Made by a program: the position numbers and the translations under genes. The notes under the pieces are model-generated. The model was not told the DNA's origin. It saw only the letters and a list, made by a program, of their open reading frames with translations, and did no database searches. From Pararhizobium antarcticum (GTDB lineage Bacteria > Pseudomonadota > Alphaproteobacteria > Rhizobiales > Rhizobiaceae), in NCBI RefSeq assembly GCF_001885585.1, contig NZ_LSRP01000068.1:44394-108393 (forward strand): DNA of 64,000 bases, read 5' to 3'. Below are positions 1 through 9,031 of this stretch, in pieces; position 1 is the first letter of the stretch, and each line of letters begins with the position of its first letter.

Positions 1-1
1 G

Positions 2-124
2 TTCGGCAAGGCCGCCAACTGGCCGCTCGGGGCTGCCCTGTCCGTCACCACCATGGTGGTTGTCTCGGCCATGGCCGGCCTCGTCGTCCTGGCGCTGAAA
101 CTCTTCGTGCGGTGGATACGATGA
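2..124 (+). CDS. ABC transporter permease, C-terminal end (PotB-like), partial
   Basis: The window opens inside a reading frame that encodes 40 residues before a TGA at 122-124. The peptide is hydrophobic (core ALSVTTMVVVSAMAGLVVL) and ends in a basic tail, FVRWIR, as is usual for the last membrane segment of a PotB/PotC-type permease. The next permease starts at 121, so the stop and start codons overlap (ATGA), which indicates translational coupling. This is therefore the first permease of the spermidine/putrescine-like importer completed by the next two genes. Only the C-terminus is visible, so the substrate cannot be inferred. Confidence 0.8.
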   Translation, partial: FGKAANWPLGAALSVTTMVVVSAMAGLVVLALKLFVRWIR

Positions 125-972
125 GCCCGCCCTTGACCGGTGCAAAATTCACGGGCGGAAGACACGGCATCCGCAAATCGCGCTGGCTGCCGATCTATGT
201 CACGGTCTATCTCGGCTTCCTCTATCTGCCAATCTTGCTCCTGCCGATCTTCTCGTTCAACAACGCCGCCTCCACCACCTTCCCGCTCGCCGGTTTCACG
301 ACCAAATGGTACGCAGCGCTCTGGGGCAATGGGGCGATGCTCGATGCCGCGCGCAACAGCCTGTTCGTCGGCCTTTGCGTAGCGATCCTGTCGACCGGCC
401 ATGCCATCTGTGCCGCCCGCGCCATCACCCGCTATCGATTCCGCGGACAACGGGCGGCAACCGGCCTGATCATGGCGCCGCTCTTCCTCCCCGAAATCAT
501 CGTTGCCGTTTCGCTGCTGATGATCGTCCTGCAGATCGGCATCGAGCTCTCGCTGGCAACCGTCATTCTCGGCCAGACGGTGTTCTGCCTGCCCTATGCC
601 ATGTCGGTGCTGATTTCGGGTTTCGAGGGTTTCGACCGGAGCCTTGAAGAAGCCTCGATGGATCTGGGTGAAACCGCGCTCGGAACCTTCCGCCGCGTGA
701 CGCTGCCGGTCGTGGCACCGGCAATCGTCTCGAGCCTGCTCGTCTCCTTCACCATTTCGCTCGACGAGTTCATCCTGGCCTTCTTCCTGTCGGGGACCGA
801 GCCGACACTGCCCGTCTATATCTGGGGCCAGCTCCGCTTTGCCGCCAAGCTGCCAAGCGTGCTGGCGCTCGGCAGCCTGATGCTCGTCCTGTCCATCCTT
901 CTCATCACCATTGCCGAATTTTTGCGCCGTCGCTCGCAACGCCGCATCCAGGGGAGGCTCGCCAATGGCTGA
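121..972 (+). CDS. ABC transporter permease, PotC-like
   Basis: A 283-residue inner-membrane permease of the PotC/MetI type. It has about six hydrophobic segments (first around residues 21-43). The EAA-loop, which docks on the ATPase, is visible around residue 180 (EEASMDLGETALGTFRRVTLP). I chose the ATG at 121 over a GTG at 112 because it overlaps the upstream stop as ATGA. The 3' end overlaps the ATPase start at 965 by eight bases, so permease, permease and ATPase form one unit. Family members import polyamines, amino-acid derivatives or betaine-like compounds. The neighbouring FAD oxidoreductases and GcvT-like protein suggest a methylated amine, which is inference. Confidence 0.9.
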   Translation: MSPPLTGAKFTGGRHGIRKSRWLPIYVTVYLGFLYLPILLLPIFSFNNAASTTFPLAGFTTKWYAALWGNGAMLDAARNSLFVGLCVAILSTGHAICAARAITRYRFRGQRAATGLIMAPLFLPEIIVAVSLLMIVLQIGIELSLATVILGQTVFCLPYAMSVLISGFEGFDRSLEEASMDLGETALGTFRRVTLPVVAPAIVSSLLVSFTISLDEFILAFFLSGTEPTLPVYIWGQLRFAAKLPSVLALGSLMLVLSILLITIAEFLRRRSQRRIQGRLANG

Positions 973-2053
973 GATGCCGATGATCGAGATCAAGGCCGTC
1001 AGCCGCTTCTATGGCATCTACAAGGCACTCGACAGCGTGACGCTCGACATTGCCGCCGGTGAGTTCTTCTCGCTGCTGGGGCCCTCCGGCTGCGGCAAGA
1101 CCACGCTTTTGCGCTCGATTGCCGGCTTCGACACGCCGACCTCCGGCGACATCCGCATCGACGGACAATCGGCCATCGGCGTTCCCCCGAACAGGCGCCC
1201 GACCAACATGGTCTTCCAGAACTACGCGATCTTCCCGCATCTGAATGTCGCGGAAAATGTCGCCTACGGTCTGAAGCGGCTGAAACTCGATGCGCAGGAC
1301 GAACGCCGCCGCGTCGGCGATGCGCTCGATCAGGTGCGGCTCTCGACGCTCGGCAAGCGCGGCGCCCACGAACTGTCCGGCGGCCAGCGCCAGCGGGTGG
1401 CACTCGCCCGCGCGCTGGTCATGCGGCCCAAGGTCCTGCTGCTCGATGAACCCTTGTCTGCGCTCGACAAGAAGCTGCGCGAGGAGATGCAGGTGGAGCT
1501 GCGCTCCCTGCAAAAGGCCGTCGGCATCACCTTCGTGCTTGTCACCCACGACCAGTACGAGGCCCTCGCAATGTCCGATCGCATCGCCGTCATGTTCGGC
1601 GGCAGGATCGCCCAGGTCGCGACGCCGAAGGAAATCTACCAGCGGCCGCTCACCCGCGCGGTCGCAGACTTTCTGGGCGGCATGAATTTCATGAAGGCCA
1701 GGATCACCGGCGAGACCGCAACCGATCTTTCCGTCGAGACACAACGCTTTGGCGCCGTCACCTTGACCAAACCGCCGGGCTTTACCTGCGGCACCAGCGA
1801 GGCGACCATCGGCATACGGCCGGAACGGTTGCGCGTCCTATGGGACGATGACACGGCACCGCATGCGATCGAGGGTCACGTTGTCGATCGGCATTATTTT
1901 GGCGAGATCACCCATCTGATCGTCAATGTTCCGGGGCTGGACGCACCCTTGTCGGTCTCCGAGACCAACAATTTCGGCGCCGACGACATTCCCGTCGGCG
2001 CGCCGATCCGGCTGGCCTATGATCCGGACGCCCTGGTGGCGCTGGCCGACTGA
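965..2053 (+). CDS. ABC transporter ATP-binding protein, PotA-like
   Basis: A 362-residue ATPase that powers the importer. Walker A is at 39-47 (GPSGCGKTT), the Q-loop at Q85, the signature LSGGQ at 137-141 and Walker B with D161/E162; the H-loop motif is VTHDQYEAL. A C-terminal TOBE-like domain follows (about 270-362), as in PotA/CysA/MalK-type proteins. The ATG at 965 was chosen because MAEMPMIEI leads directly into the ATPase fold; an upstream extension to 911 would overlap the permease extensively. It is the last gene of the rightward unit and meets the SnoaL-like gene tail to tail, with a 37-base overlap. Confidence 0.93.
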   Translation: MAEMPMIEIKAVSRFYGIYKALDSVTLDIAAGEFFSLLGPSGCGKTTLLRSIAGFDTPTSGDIRIDGQSAIGVPPNRRPTNMVFQNYAIFPHLNVAENVAYGLKRLKLDAQDERRRVGDALDQVRLSTLGKRGAHELSGGQRQRVALARALVMRPKVLLLDEPLSALDKKLREEMQVELRSLQKAVGITFVLVTHDQYEALAMSDRIAVMFGGRIAQVATPKEIYQRPLTRAVADFLGGMNFMKARITGETATDLSVETQRFGAVTLTKPPGFTCGTSEATIGIRPERLRVLWDDDTAPHAIEGHVVDRHYFGEITHLIVNVPGLDAPLSVSETNNFGADDIPVGAPIRLAYDPDALVALAD

Positions 2054-2436
2054 AGCTGCGCCTCAATGGCGGCCTTGTCGATCACGGACCACACCTCGAA
2101 AATCTTGTCCTCGCGAAAAGCGTAGAAGACATTTTCAGCAAAAGAAATCTTTCTCTCGTTGATATCAAGACCGAAAAATCGGCCTTTCGGGCTGCAGTTG
2201 AAGGAGAGCCGACTGGCGATGAGCGGCGGATTGGAAACCAGCATCTGCACATCGAAATACAGGTCGGGAATTTCGGAAAAGTCGTTTTCCAGCATTTTGC
2301 GATAACCGGAAAGACCGATCGATTGACCGTTGTGGATGGCATCGTCGGCGACGAATTCACCAAGCGCATCCCAGTTCTGCCTGTTAAGGCAGGCAATATA
2401 GGCGCGATAAATATCGGCAAGATCGTCTCTGGTCAT
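2017..2436 (-). CDS. SnoaL/NTF2-like (ester cyclase-like) protein
   Basis: A 139-residue single-domain alpha+beta protein. The pattern of an N-terminal helix (MTRDDLADIYRAYIACLN), the stretch AIHNGQSIGLSGYRKML and a later VIDKAAIEAQ resembles SnoaL-like polyketide-cyclase/ester-cyclase proteins of the NTF2 fold. Many of these have no known reaction. I took the ATG at 2436, eight codons inside the longest frame, because this is where the conserved helix begins. The gene lies convergent to the ABC ATPase and shares 37 bases with its end. A role in modifying the compound imported by the neighbouring transporter is possible but unsupported. Confidence 0.7.
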   Translation of the reverse strand: MTRDDLADIYRAYIACLNRQNWDALGEFVADDAIHNGQSIGLSGYRKMLENDFSEIPDLYFDVQMLVSNPPLIASRLSFNCSPKGRFFGLDINERKISFAENVFYAFREDKIFEVWSVIDKAAIEAQLQSASATRASGS

Positions 2437-2521
2437 GGCGGCAACTCCTGTGTTCCACATCGATATAACAGTTGAACACAGGATAAATGTAGAACTCAGC
2501 GATAGCCCACACGCATTCTAC

Positions 2522-3601
2522 CTAATAGCCCGCCTTGATCTTCTCGAACTCTGCAATCATCTTTTGGCGCATCTGCGTCGGCATCGGTGCCTGGAACAGC
2601 GTGTTGTCGACGAAGGCGTCGACATCGGCATAACCCTTTTCGGCCAGAAGCTTGGCATCGACGGCGGCCATGCCCTTGCCGTTGGCATGTCCGTAGCCCC
2701 AGGCATCGACCAGATAGGTGGAGATGGCAGGATCGGTGACGGCGTTGAGGAAATCGTAGTCCTGCGCTTCCGTGCCTTCGCCACCCTTCAGCCGGACATA
2801 GCCGCAGACCCAGGTCGACAGCCCCTCCTTCGTATCCTTCTTGATCGCGGCCGGAACGCCATCCTTCTGCAGCGTTGTCACCGTCTCGTTCCAGGCCCAG
2901 GCGAGGTCAATCTCGCCACTCGCCATCGCCTGACTGACGTCCGTATTGTCGGTCCAGTAGAGACGGACATTCTTGTGCACGTCGCGCAGGAAGGCCGACG
3001 CTTCGGCAAACTGCGCCTCCGTCATGGTCGTCCAGTCCTTCAGGCCAATCGCAAGACTTGCCAGCGCATAGGCATCATCGACATTGTCGCCGATCGAGAC
3101 GCGATCCTTGAATTTTGGATCGGCAAAGGCCCGGAGCGAAGCGACGTCTTCGGGCTTGACCGTATCGGTGCGGTAGGTGAGCACCGTGTTGCCCCATTCG
3201 AACGGCAGGAACCAGGCCTTGCCCTCCGCCGTCATCAGATCCTTCATGCCGGCAATGCCGGGCAGGATATCGTTCCAGGCGGTCAGCTTGGCTGTGTCGA
3301 GCGGCTCGAGCAGCCCGGCCTCGCGCCATTTCGCGATACTCTGCGAGCACGGATGGGCGAGATCGGCCTTGAAGCCCGAGCGCAGTTTCTGGAAGGCCTC
3401 CTCCTCGTCGCCGAAGAAACTGAACTCAGGCTCCGTGCCGTGTTTGGCGACATAGGCGGGATGGAAGGCGGGATCCTCATAACCGGCCCAGTCGAAGACG
3501 GTGATCGTATCGGCGGCCGCAACGGGCAAGGCGGCGCAGGACAGGAGGCCGGCTAAGGCCAGACGTTCACCCAGGCGCTTCATTCGTCTCAGTCTCGTCA
3601 T
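2522..3601 (-). CDS. Periplasmic substrate-binding protein of a PotD-like ABC importer
   Basis: A 359-residue extracellular solute-binding protein with a classical signal peptide (basic MTRLRRMKRLGER, hydrophobic core, likely cleavage after LPVAA). The mature protein starts with the PotD-like DTITVFDWAGYE and continues with typical features (WAWNETV around residue 270). The ATG at 3601 has a strong Shine-Dalgarno (GGAGAGGAG) on the minus strand; an upstream ATG would add 24 residues that hide the signal peptide. It very likely serves the permeases and ATPase at 2-2053, although it is transcribed in the opposite direction. Ligand unknown. Confidence 0.88.
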   Translation of the reverse strand: MTRLRRMKRLGERLALAGLLSCAALPVAAADTITVFDWAGYEDPAFHPAYVAKHGTEPEFSFFGDEEEAFQKLRSGFKADLAHPCSQSIAKWREAGLLEPLDTAKLTAWNDILPGIAGMKDLMTAEGKAWFLPFEWGNTVLTYRTDTVKPEDVASLRAFADPKFKDRVSIGDNVDDAYALASLAIGLKDWTTMTEAQFAEASAFLRDVHKNVRLYWTDNTDVSQAMASGEIDLAWAWNETVTTLQKDGVPAAIKKDTKEGLSTWVCGYVRLKGGEGTEAQDYDFLNAVTDPAISTYLVDAWGYGHANGKGMAAVDAKLLAEKGYADVDAFVDNTLFQAPMPTQMRQKMIAEFEKIKAGY

Positions 3602-3635
3602 GCCAGTCTCCTCTCCGGTTGCTCCGGTCTTCCGG

Positions 3636-4361
3636 TTACGCCGGCTTTGCTGTTCCCTCTTTCGGCCCGTCATGGGTCATATGCCCAGGAAAGACCGCCA
3701 CAAGATATTCGACCGCTGCGGCATGCGCCTTTTCGCGCGTAAACCCGTCGCCGGTCATTAGCCGCCACCACAGTCCCTCCATCAGCGCAGACAGGGCCAG
3801 GGCCGTAATTTCGGCGTCATAGGCATAGTGGCCCTCCTGCTTGATCTCGGCGCAGAGCGTCACGAACAGATCCTGATAGGTCAGGTCGCGCGCACCGCAG
3901 AGCGCCTGATAGGTGGGCCGCGATTTTGCCTCGCCCCAGAAGGCGCACCAGGCCGCAAGCTTGCGCTTGGTGCATATCTTCCGGTCGAAATCGGCAGCCA
4001 CCAGCGACCAGAGCTTCGCGGCGGCGGATGGTCCCGCCTTGTCGAGCGCCATCTGCCAATGGGCGGCATATTCGTCCGCCATCGCCTGCAGCGTCGCGAC
4101 CAAGAGCTTTTCCTTGCTCTCGAAGTGAAAGTTGACGATGCCGCGCGACAGGCCGGCACCATCGGCAACATCGGCGAGCGTTGTTTCCGAATAGCCGCGC
4201 TTGGCCAACGAATCGATCGTCGCCTCGATCAACTGCAGGCGTCGCGTTTCCTTGGACGCCTTGCGCCCCTTCCTGTCCGCCTCGCCCGCATCCGCCGTCA
4301 CCGAAACCGCTTTCATTCTCACTGCCACTTTCTTGCCCCTGAGGCTGAGAATGACGCTCAT
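3636..4361 (-). CDS. TetR/AcrR-family transcriptional regulator, BetI-like
   Basis: A 241-residue repressor. The DNA-binding helix-turn-helix is at about 60-80 (TLADVADGAGLSRGIVNFHF). The remainder resembles the BetI-type ligand-binding domain, with a conserved WCAFWGEA stretch around 146-153. BetI represses choline-to-betaine genes, so a quaternary or methylated amine ligand is plausible but not shown. The start at 4361 has a GGAGG ribosome site; an internal ATG 15 codons later is an alternative. It is divergent from the FAD-oxidoreductase genes and upstream of the binding-protein gene. A palindrome at 4562-4575 is its best candidate operator. Confidence 0.88.
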   Translation of the reverse strand: MSVILSLRGKKVAVRMKAVSVTADAGEADRKGRKASKETRRLQLIEATIDSLAKRGYSETTLADVADGAGLSRGIVNFHFESKEKLLVATLQAMADEYAAHWQMALDKAGPSAAAKLWSLVAADFDRKICTKRKLAAWCAFWGEAKSRPTYQALCGARDLTYQDLFVTLCAEIKQEGHYAYDAEITALALSALMEGLWWRLMTGDGFTREKAHAAAVEYLVAVFPGHMTHDGPKEGTAKPA

Positions 4362-4561
4362 GACATTCCTCCACCCGGTTTTTCACCGCGGTGATGAGCG
4401 GGACAATGCGCGGCACTGTCAAGAACCTTCTGCATGGCGGCCTCGTCCTTGTCCGGCGCCTGCGCCGATGTTTCGATCATCCCGACCTTCCGTCTGTTTG
4501 CCGATGCAACACGTGCTGATCAAAATCCTAACGCATAATCAGGAGATTGCAAGATACTTGC

Positions 4562-4575
4562 TGAATGCTCATTCA
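4562..4575. promoter_or_regulatory. Inverted repeat, candidate TetR operator
   Basis: TGAATG-CT-CATTCA forms a 14-base inverted repeat in the 275-base gap between the divergent TetR regulator and the FAD oxidoreductase. It lies about 60 bases upstream of the GTG at 4637, where a repressor would block transcription. BetI-like TetR proteins commonly bind such AT-rich palindromes. The assignment rests on position and symmetry only. Confidence 0.45.
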
Positions 4576-4636
4576 ATACAACTGGACAACATTCTGCTTT
4601 TCATGCCACTTTTTAACAATCGATGGAGAGCTGAGC

Positions 4637-6256
4637 GTGAAAAAATACGACGTTGTAATGATCGGAGGCGGACATAACGGTCTGGTCGCCGCCTGCTACC
4701 TGCAGCGCGCCGGGCTGGATGTGCTCGTGCTGGAAAAGAACGACTGGGTCGGCGGCGCCGCCACCAGCCGCGAGATGACACCGGGCTTCCTCTATTCCAA
4801 CTGTTCCTATGTCTGCTCGCTGTTCCGGCCGGAAATCATGCGCGACCTGGAATTGCCGAAACACGGCCTGCAGGTGATCGCCTATGAAGGCGGCGCGGTC
4901 TTCACCCGCGACGGCGACTACCTCGCCTCCTACCGCGACCATGACAGCCATCGCCGCGAATTTGCGCGCTATTCGAAGCGCGATGCCGAGGCCTATGAGC
5001 GCTATGCCCGCGACGTCACCCGCCAGTGCCGCTTCATCCAGCCGCTTCTGATGCGCACGGCGCCCGATCCGTTCTCGTTCAAGCCGCGCGACCTTGCCGA
5101 GTTGCTCTATCTCGGCCGGAAATTCGGCGACTTCTCCGCCCATGACATGGCGCAGACCCTGCGCTTCTGGACCATGTCGATCTCCGATTTTCTCGATGAA
5201 TATTTCGAGACCGACGTGATCAAGGCCTATCTCGCGCTGTCCGGCATCATCGGCACAGCACTCGGGCCCATGTCGCCCGGCACAGCCTATGTTCTGCTGC
5301 ATCATTACATGGGCGAAGTCGACGGTTCGGTCGGCGCCTGGGGCTATGCGCGCGGCGGCATGGGTGCCGTGACGCAAGCGCTTGCCTCATCCTTCCGCGC
5401 CTCCGGTGGCACGATCCGCACCGGTGCCGATGTCGAGAAGGTGATGACCCGAAGCGGCCGGGCGACCGGCGTCAGGCTGGCGGATGGCGAGGAAGTGCAC
5501 GGCGGTCTCGTGGTATCGAATGCCGACGTCAAGCGCACCTTCCTCAAGCTCGTCGACGAGGATGCGCTGCCGGAAACCTTCGTGCACCGCGTCAAGCACT
5601 TCAAGATGCGCGGCTCGTCGGGCAAGCTCAACATTGCGCTCGACAGCCTGCCGGAGTTTCCAGCGCTTCCGACGGGCTCCTCCTGCATCCGCGGCGACAT
5701 GCACTTCACCGATTCGATGGAGCGCATGGAGCGCGCCTATGACGACTGGAAGGCCGGGCATTTTTCCGCCGACCCCTTTGTCGACATGGTCATCCCGACA
5801 ACGCTCGATCCGACCATGGCGCCGCCGGGCAAGCATTTCATGAGCTGCTTCGTGCAATATTGTCCGCCCAAGATCGACGGCGAGGACTGGACGGATGCCG
5901 ACCGCGACGCCTTCGCCGAAACCGTCATCAGCCAGATCGCCGACTATTCCCCCGGTTTCCGCGACCGCATCCTGCATATGGAGGTGCGCACGCCGCGCGA
6001 AATCGAGGCAGAGGTCGGCCTCACCGAAGGCAATATCTTCCAGGGCGAACTGACCTTCGACCAGCTTCTCTTCAACCGGCCGGTGCCGGGTTATGCCCAG
6101 TACCGCAGCCCCGTGCCCGGCCTCTATCTCTGCGGCTCCTCCACCCATCCGGGCGGCGGCGTCATGGGCGCGCCGGGGCGCAACGCCGCGGCCGAAATCC
6201 TGCGCGACCTGAAGCGCAAGCCAAACCAGATGAGCCCCGCCCATGACGTCATCTAG
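4637..6256 (+). CDS. FAD-dependent oxidoreductase, phytoene-dehydrogenase (CrtI)-like, copy 1
   Basis: A 539-residue flavoprotein. The dinucleotide-binding motif GGGHNG is at residues 10-15 after the first strand (YDVVMI). The C-terminus has the CrtI-type motif LCGSSTHPGGGVMGAPG around 510-526. The frame is open from 4565, but I chose the GTG at 4637 because GGAGAG precedes it by six bases and the Rossmann strand starts at residue 4. CrtI-like proteins outside carotenoid clusters are poorly characterised oxidoreductases. No other carotenoid gene is present; the context (PotABCD importer, BetI-like regulator, GcvT homologue) favours oxidation of an imported amine, which is inference. Overlaps the next gene by 14 bases. 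Confidence 0.85.
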   Translation: MKKYDVVMIGGGHNGLVAACYLQRAGLDVLVLEKNDWVGGAATSREMTPGFLYSNCSYVCSLFRPEIMRDLELPKHGLQVIAYEGGAVFTRDGDYLASYRDHDSHRREFARYSKRDAEAYERYARDVTRQCRFIQPLLMRTAPDPFSFKPRDLAELLYLGRKFGDFSAHDMAQTLRFWTMSISDFLDEYFETDVIKAYLALSGIIGTALGPMSPGTAYVLLHHYMGEVDGSVGAWGYARGGMGAVTQALASSFRASGGTIRTGADVEKVMTRSGRATGVRLADGEEVHGGLVVSNADVKRTFLKLVDEDALPETFVHRVKHFKMRGSSGKLNIALDSLPEFPALPTGSSCIRGDMHFTDSMERMERAYDDWKAGHFSADPFVDMVIPTTLDPTMAPPGKHFMSCFVQYCPPKIDGEDWTDADRDAFAETVISQIADYSPGFRDRILHMEVRTPREIEAEVGLTEGNIFQGELTFDQLLFNRPVPGYAQYRSPVPGLYLCGSSTHPGGGVMGAPGRNAAAEILRDLKRKPNQMSPAHDVI

Positions 6257-7814
6257 CCCGACCGTGAACAGATATGATGCCATCGTCATCGGCGGTGGCC
6301 ACAACGGTCTGACGGCCGCCACGCTGCTCGCCCAGAGCGGCCGTCAGGTGATCGTGCTCGAGGCCGCTGATAGCCTCGGCGGCGCCCTGCGCGGCCATGC
6401 GTTCCATCCGGGCTTTCGCGCGCCCGGGCTCGTCCATATCCTCAACCGGCTTGATCCGGAGGTGATCAGGCTCCTGAAGCTCGACACGACGGCGCTGTCC
6501 GGCCACCCGGCACCGACCGTCGCCCTGTCCGAACTCGGCAATCCCGCCATCCTGCGCGGCGCCTATGGCGAAACACTGGACGGGGTGAGCGCACAGGAGG
6601 CTGTGGCCTTTGCCGAGATGCGCCGCAAGCTGGTGTTTCAGGCAGGAATCCTCAGACGCTTCCTCAGGCGCCGTCCGCCGGAGATCGGTCGGATCACGCT
6701 GAACGACATGACCAGCTTTGCCGGCGCTGGCCTCAGCCTTCTGCGAAAGGGCCGCGAGGAAGGCCGCGATTTCCTGCGCATGCTGCTGATGAACGTCGCC
6801 GATGTCGCCGACGAGTATCTCGATGACGACCGGCTGAAGGGCCTTCTCGCCTTCGATGCGACGCTCGGCATTCATCTCGGTCCGCGTTCGCCCACCTCCC
6901 TGCTCGGCCTCTATTATCGGCTGACCGGAGAGATCAATGGCGCGATCGGAAACCAGATCGTCGCCAGAGGCGGACTGGCGCAAGCGTTTGAGAGGGCCGC
7001 ACGGGCCGCCGGTGTAACGATCCGCACCGGGGCCGCCGTTGCCCGGATTATCGCAGATCGCGGCACAGCAAGCGGCGTCGTGCTGGAGACCGGCGAAACG
7101 CTCTCCGCGCCGGTCATCGTCTCGGCCATCCATCCGCAGGCGACATTCCTGAAGCTCACCGATACAGCCGAACTCGGCACCGGCTTCGTGCGCGCGATCG
7201 GCAACATCCGGTCCAGGGGCAATGTCGCGAAACTCGATCTCGCGCTCGACCGGCTGCCCGATTTCACCGGCGTGTCCAGAGCTGACCTTTCGGGCCGCCT
7301 TGTCCTCGCCCGCTCGATCGATCACGTCGAAACAGCATTCAACCCGGCCAAATACGGCGCATTTTCCTGCGATCCGGTGATGGAGATCACGCTTCCGAGC
7401 CTCAGCGATCCGTCCCTGGCGCCCCCAGGCGCAGCAACCCTGTCGGCGCTTGTCCAGTTTGCGCCCTATGCGCTGAAAACCGGTTGGGACAGCGGCCGCG
7501 CCGAATTCCTGGCGATCATTCTCGAAAAACTGGAACACTACGCCCCCGGCCTTGGGAACAGCGTGGTCGCCGCCAGCCTGATGACGCCGGTCGATATCGA
7601 GGCGCGCTATCACATGCCGGGCGGGCACTGGCACCATGGCGAGTTGCAGGCCGACCAGTTGCTGGTCAATCGCCCCGTCAACCAGGCGGCCGGTTATGCG
7701 ACGCCGCTGAAGGGGCTTTATCTCGCCAGTGCCGGCGCCCATCCCGGCGGCGGCATTTCCGGCCTGCCCGGCCTGCTGGCCGCACGCCACATCCTTTCGG
7801 GAGAAAAGCCATGA
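6243..7814 (+). CDS. FAD-dependent oxidoreductase, phytoene-dehydrogenase (CrtI)-like, copy 2
   Basis: A 523-residue paralogue of the preceding gene. The FAD motif GGGHNG is at 17-22 and the C-terminal motif SAGAHPGGGISGLPG lies near residue 500. The two share architecture but are clearly diverged, so a heteromeric or two-step oxidation is possible. It starts inside the previous gene and ends with ATGA shared with the GcvT-like gene, so three enzymes are translationally coupled. No signal peptide or membrane segment is apparent, so it is probably cytoplasmic. Function beyond FAD-dependent oxidation is unknown. Confidence 0.85.
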   Translation: MTSSSPTVNRYDAIVIGGGHNGLTAATLLAQSGRQVIVLEAADSLGGALRGHAFHPGFRAPGLVHILNRLDPEVIRLLKLDTTALSGHPAPTVALSELGNPAILRGAYGETLDGVSAQEAVAFAEMRRKLVFQAGILRRFLRRRPPEIGRITLNDMTSFAGAGLSLLRKGREEGRDFLRMLLMNVADVADEYLDDDRLKGLLAFDATLGIHLGPRSPTSLLGLYYRLTGEINGAIGNQIVARGGLAQAFERAARAAGVTIRTGAAVARIIADRGTASGVVLETGETLSAPVIVSAIHPQATFLKLTDTAELGTGFVRAIGNIRSRGNVAKLDLALDRLPDFTGVSRADLSGRLVLARSIDHVETAFNPAKYGAFSCDPVMEITLPSLSDPSLAPPGAATLSALVQFAPYALKTGWDSGRAEFLAIILEKLEHYAPGLGNSVVAASLMTPVDIEARYHMPGGHWHHGELQADQLLVNRPVNQAAGYATPLKGLYLASAGAHPGGGISGLPGLLAARHILSGEKP

Positions 7815-9031
7815 TACCCGACGTCACCCTGCGCCGGTCCCGGCAGGCCCATATCGCAACGCCCCGGCTGGAAACGCCTTTCCATGCCCGCATTGCAGCC
7901 CTGGACGAGACCAACGACTGGTACAGCTGGGCCGGCTACAAGGCAGCCCATTCCGTCTTCGACGAGGAACTCGAATATTTCGCGATCCGCTCGACGGCCG
8001 CCCTGTTCGACATCTCGCCGATGGTCAAATACCGCATCAGCGGCCCGGACGCCGAGCGCTACCTCAACCGCCTGACCCTGCGCGATGTCGCAAAGCTCAA
8101 AGCCCACCGCGTACAATACACAGCCTGGTGCGACGATCATGGCCATGTGCTGGACGACGGCACGCTGTTCCGGCTTGCGCCCGACACCTTCCGCCTCTGC
8201 TGCCAGGAACGCCACCTGCCCTGGCTGCTCGACAGCGCGATCGGCTTCGACGTCGAGATCGCGGAGGAAACGACCGAAATCGCCGGTCTCGCCCTGCAGG
8301 GACCGACCTCTTTTGCCGTGCTGGCCAACGCCGGCTTTGACGGCATCGAACAGCTCAAGCCTTTTCAGATCGCCGAATTCAGCCATGACGACACGCGCGT
8401 CACGATCTCCCGCACCGGCTTCACCGGCGATCTCGGCTACGAACTCTTTGTGCCCGCCGGAGCTGCCCTCAGCCTCTGGGACCGTCTCTGGATGGCCGGA
8501 CGGAACCTTGGCATCCGCGCCATCGGTTACGCGGCGCTCAACCGCACCCGCATCGAAGCGGGCTTCATCGTCGCCAATGCCGACTTCATGACGGCGGAGG
8601 CAGCGCTGCGTGCCGACCGCGCCCGCTTGCCGGACGAGATCGGGCTCGACTGGCTGGTCGATGCTGAAAAACCGTTTTTCAACGGACGTCATGCAATACT
8701 TGAAGCACGGCGGAATCAGTCTCTGAAGTACATCCTCGTTGGCCTTGAAATAGAAGGGAATATTCCCGCCGAAGGCGCCATCGTCTATCACCGGAAAAAG
8801 CACGAAGCCGGCCTCGTCAGCGCCGCCATCTGGTCGCCGCTCGCCAAGCGCAACATCGCAATCGCCACACTGGAGCGCCCCTATGGTTCGCGCATCGTGG
8901 ACGACCTGTGGGTCGAAATCTACGCCTCGCGCGAGTTGCAATACCAGAAGATGATGAAGCGCGCGACGATCGTACCCCGCCCCTTCATCAAGCTCGACCG
9001 CCGGACGGCGACACCGCCGGGACTGTTTTGA
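7811..9031 (+). CDS. GcvT-like folate-dependent aminomethyltransferase family protein
   Basis: A 406-residue protein of the GcvT/DmdA/sarcosine-dehydrogenase C-domain family. Recognisable pieces are an N-terminal FDISPMVKYRISGPDAERYL region, LDDGTLFRLAPDTFRLCC, SRTGFTGDLGYELFVP around 200, and a C-terminal beta-barrel with AAIWSPLAKRNIAIATL. In this family tetrahydrofolate accepts a one-carbon unit from an N- or S-methyl donor. The ATG at 7811 overlaps the upstream TGA. Coupling to two FAD oxidoreductases resembles demethylating dehydrogenases in which oxidation to an iminium is followed by folate capture of C1. This is the first of three GcvT-type domains in the window. Confidence 0.88.
   Translation: MIPDVTLRRSRQAHIATPRLETPFHARIAALDETNDWYSWAGYKAAHSVFDEELEYFAIRSTAALFDISPMVKYRISGPDAERYLNRLTLRDVAKLKAHRVQYTAWCDDHGHVLDDGTLFRLAPDTFRLCCQERHLPWLLDSAIGFDVEIAEETTEIAGLALQGPTSFAVLANAGFDGIEQLKPFQIAEFSHDDTRVTISRTGFTGDLGYELFVPAGAALSLWDRLWMAGRNLGIRAIGYAALNRTRIEAGFIVANADFMTAEAALRADRARLPDEIGLDWLVDAEKPFFNGRHAILEARRNQSLKYILVGLEIEGNIPAEGAIVYHRKKHEAGLVSAAIWSPLAKRNIAIATLERPYGSRIVDDLWVEIYASRELQYQKMMKRATIVPRPFIKLDRRTATPPGLF

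Noticed and set aside
2435..3556. A 373-codon plus-strand frame opposite the PotD-like gene.
   Set aside because: The minus strand encodes a binding protein with signal peptide and ribosome site. The plus frame is an antisense shadow of high-GC coding DNA.
4637..7814. Calling the two CrtI-like genes phytoene dehydrogenases of carotenoid synthesis.
   Set aside because: No crtB, crtE or other carotenoid gene is present, and the context is an amine-type transporter, BetI-like regulator and GcvT protein.
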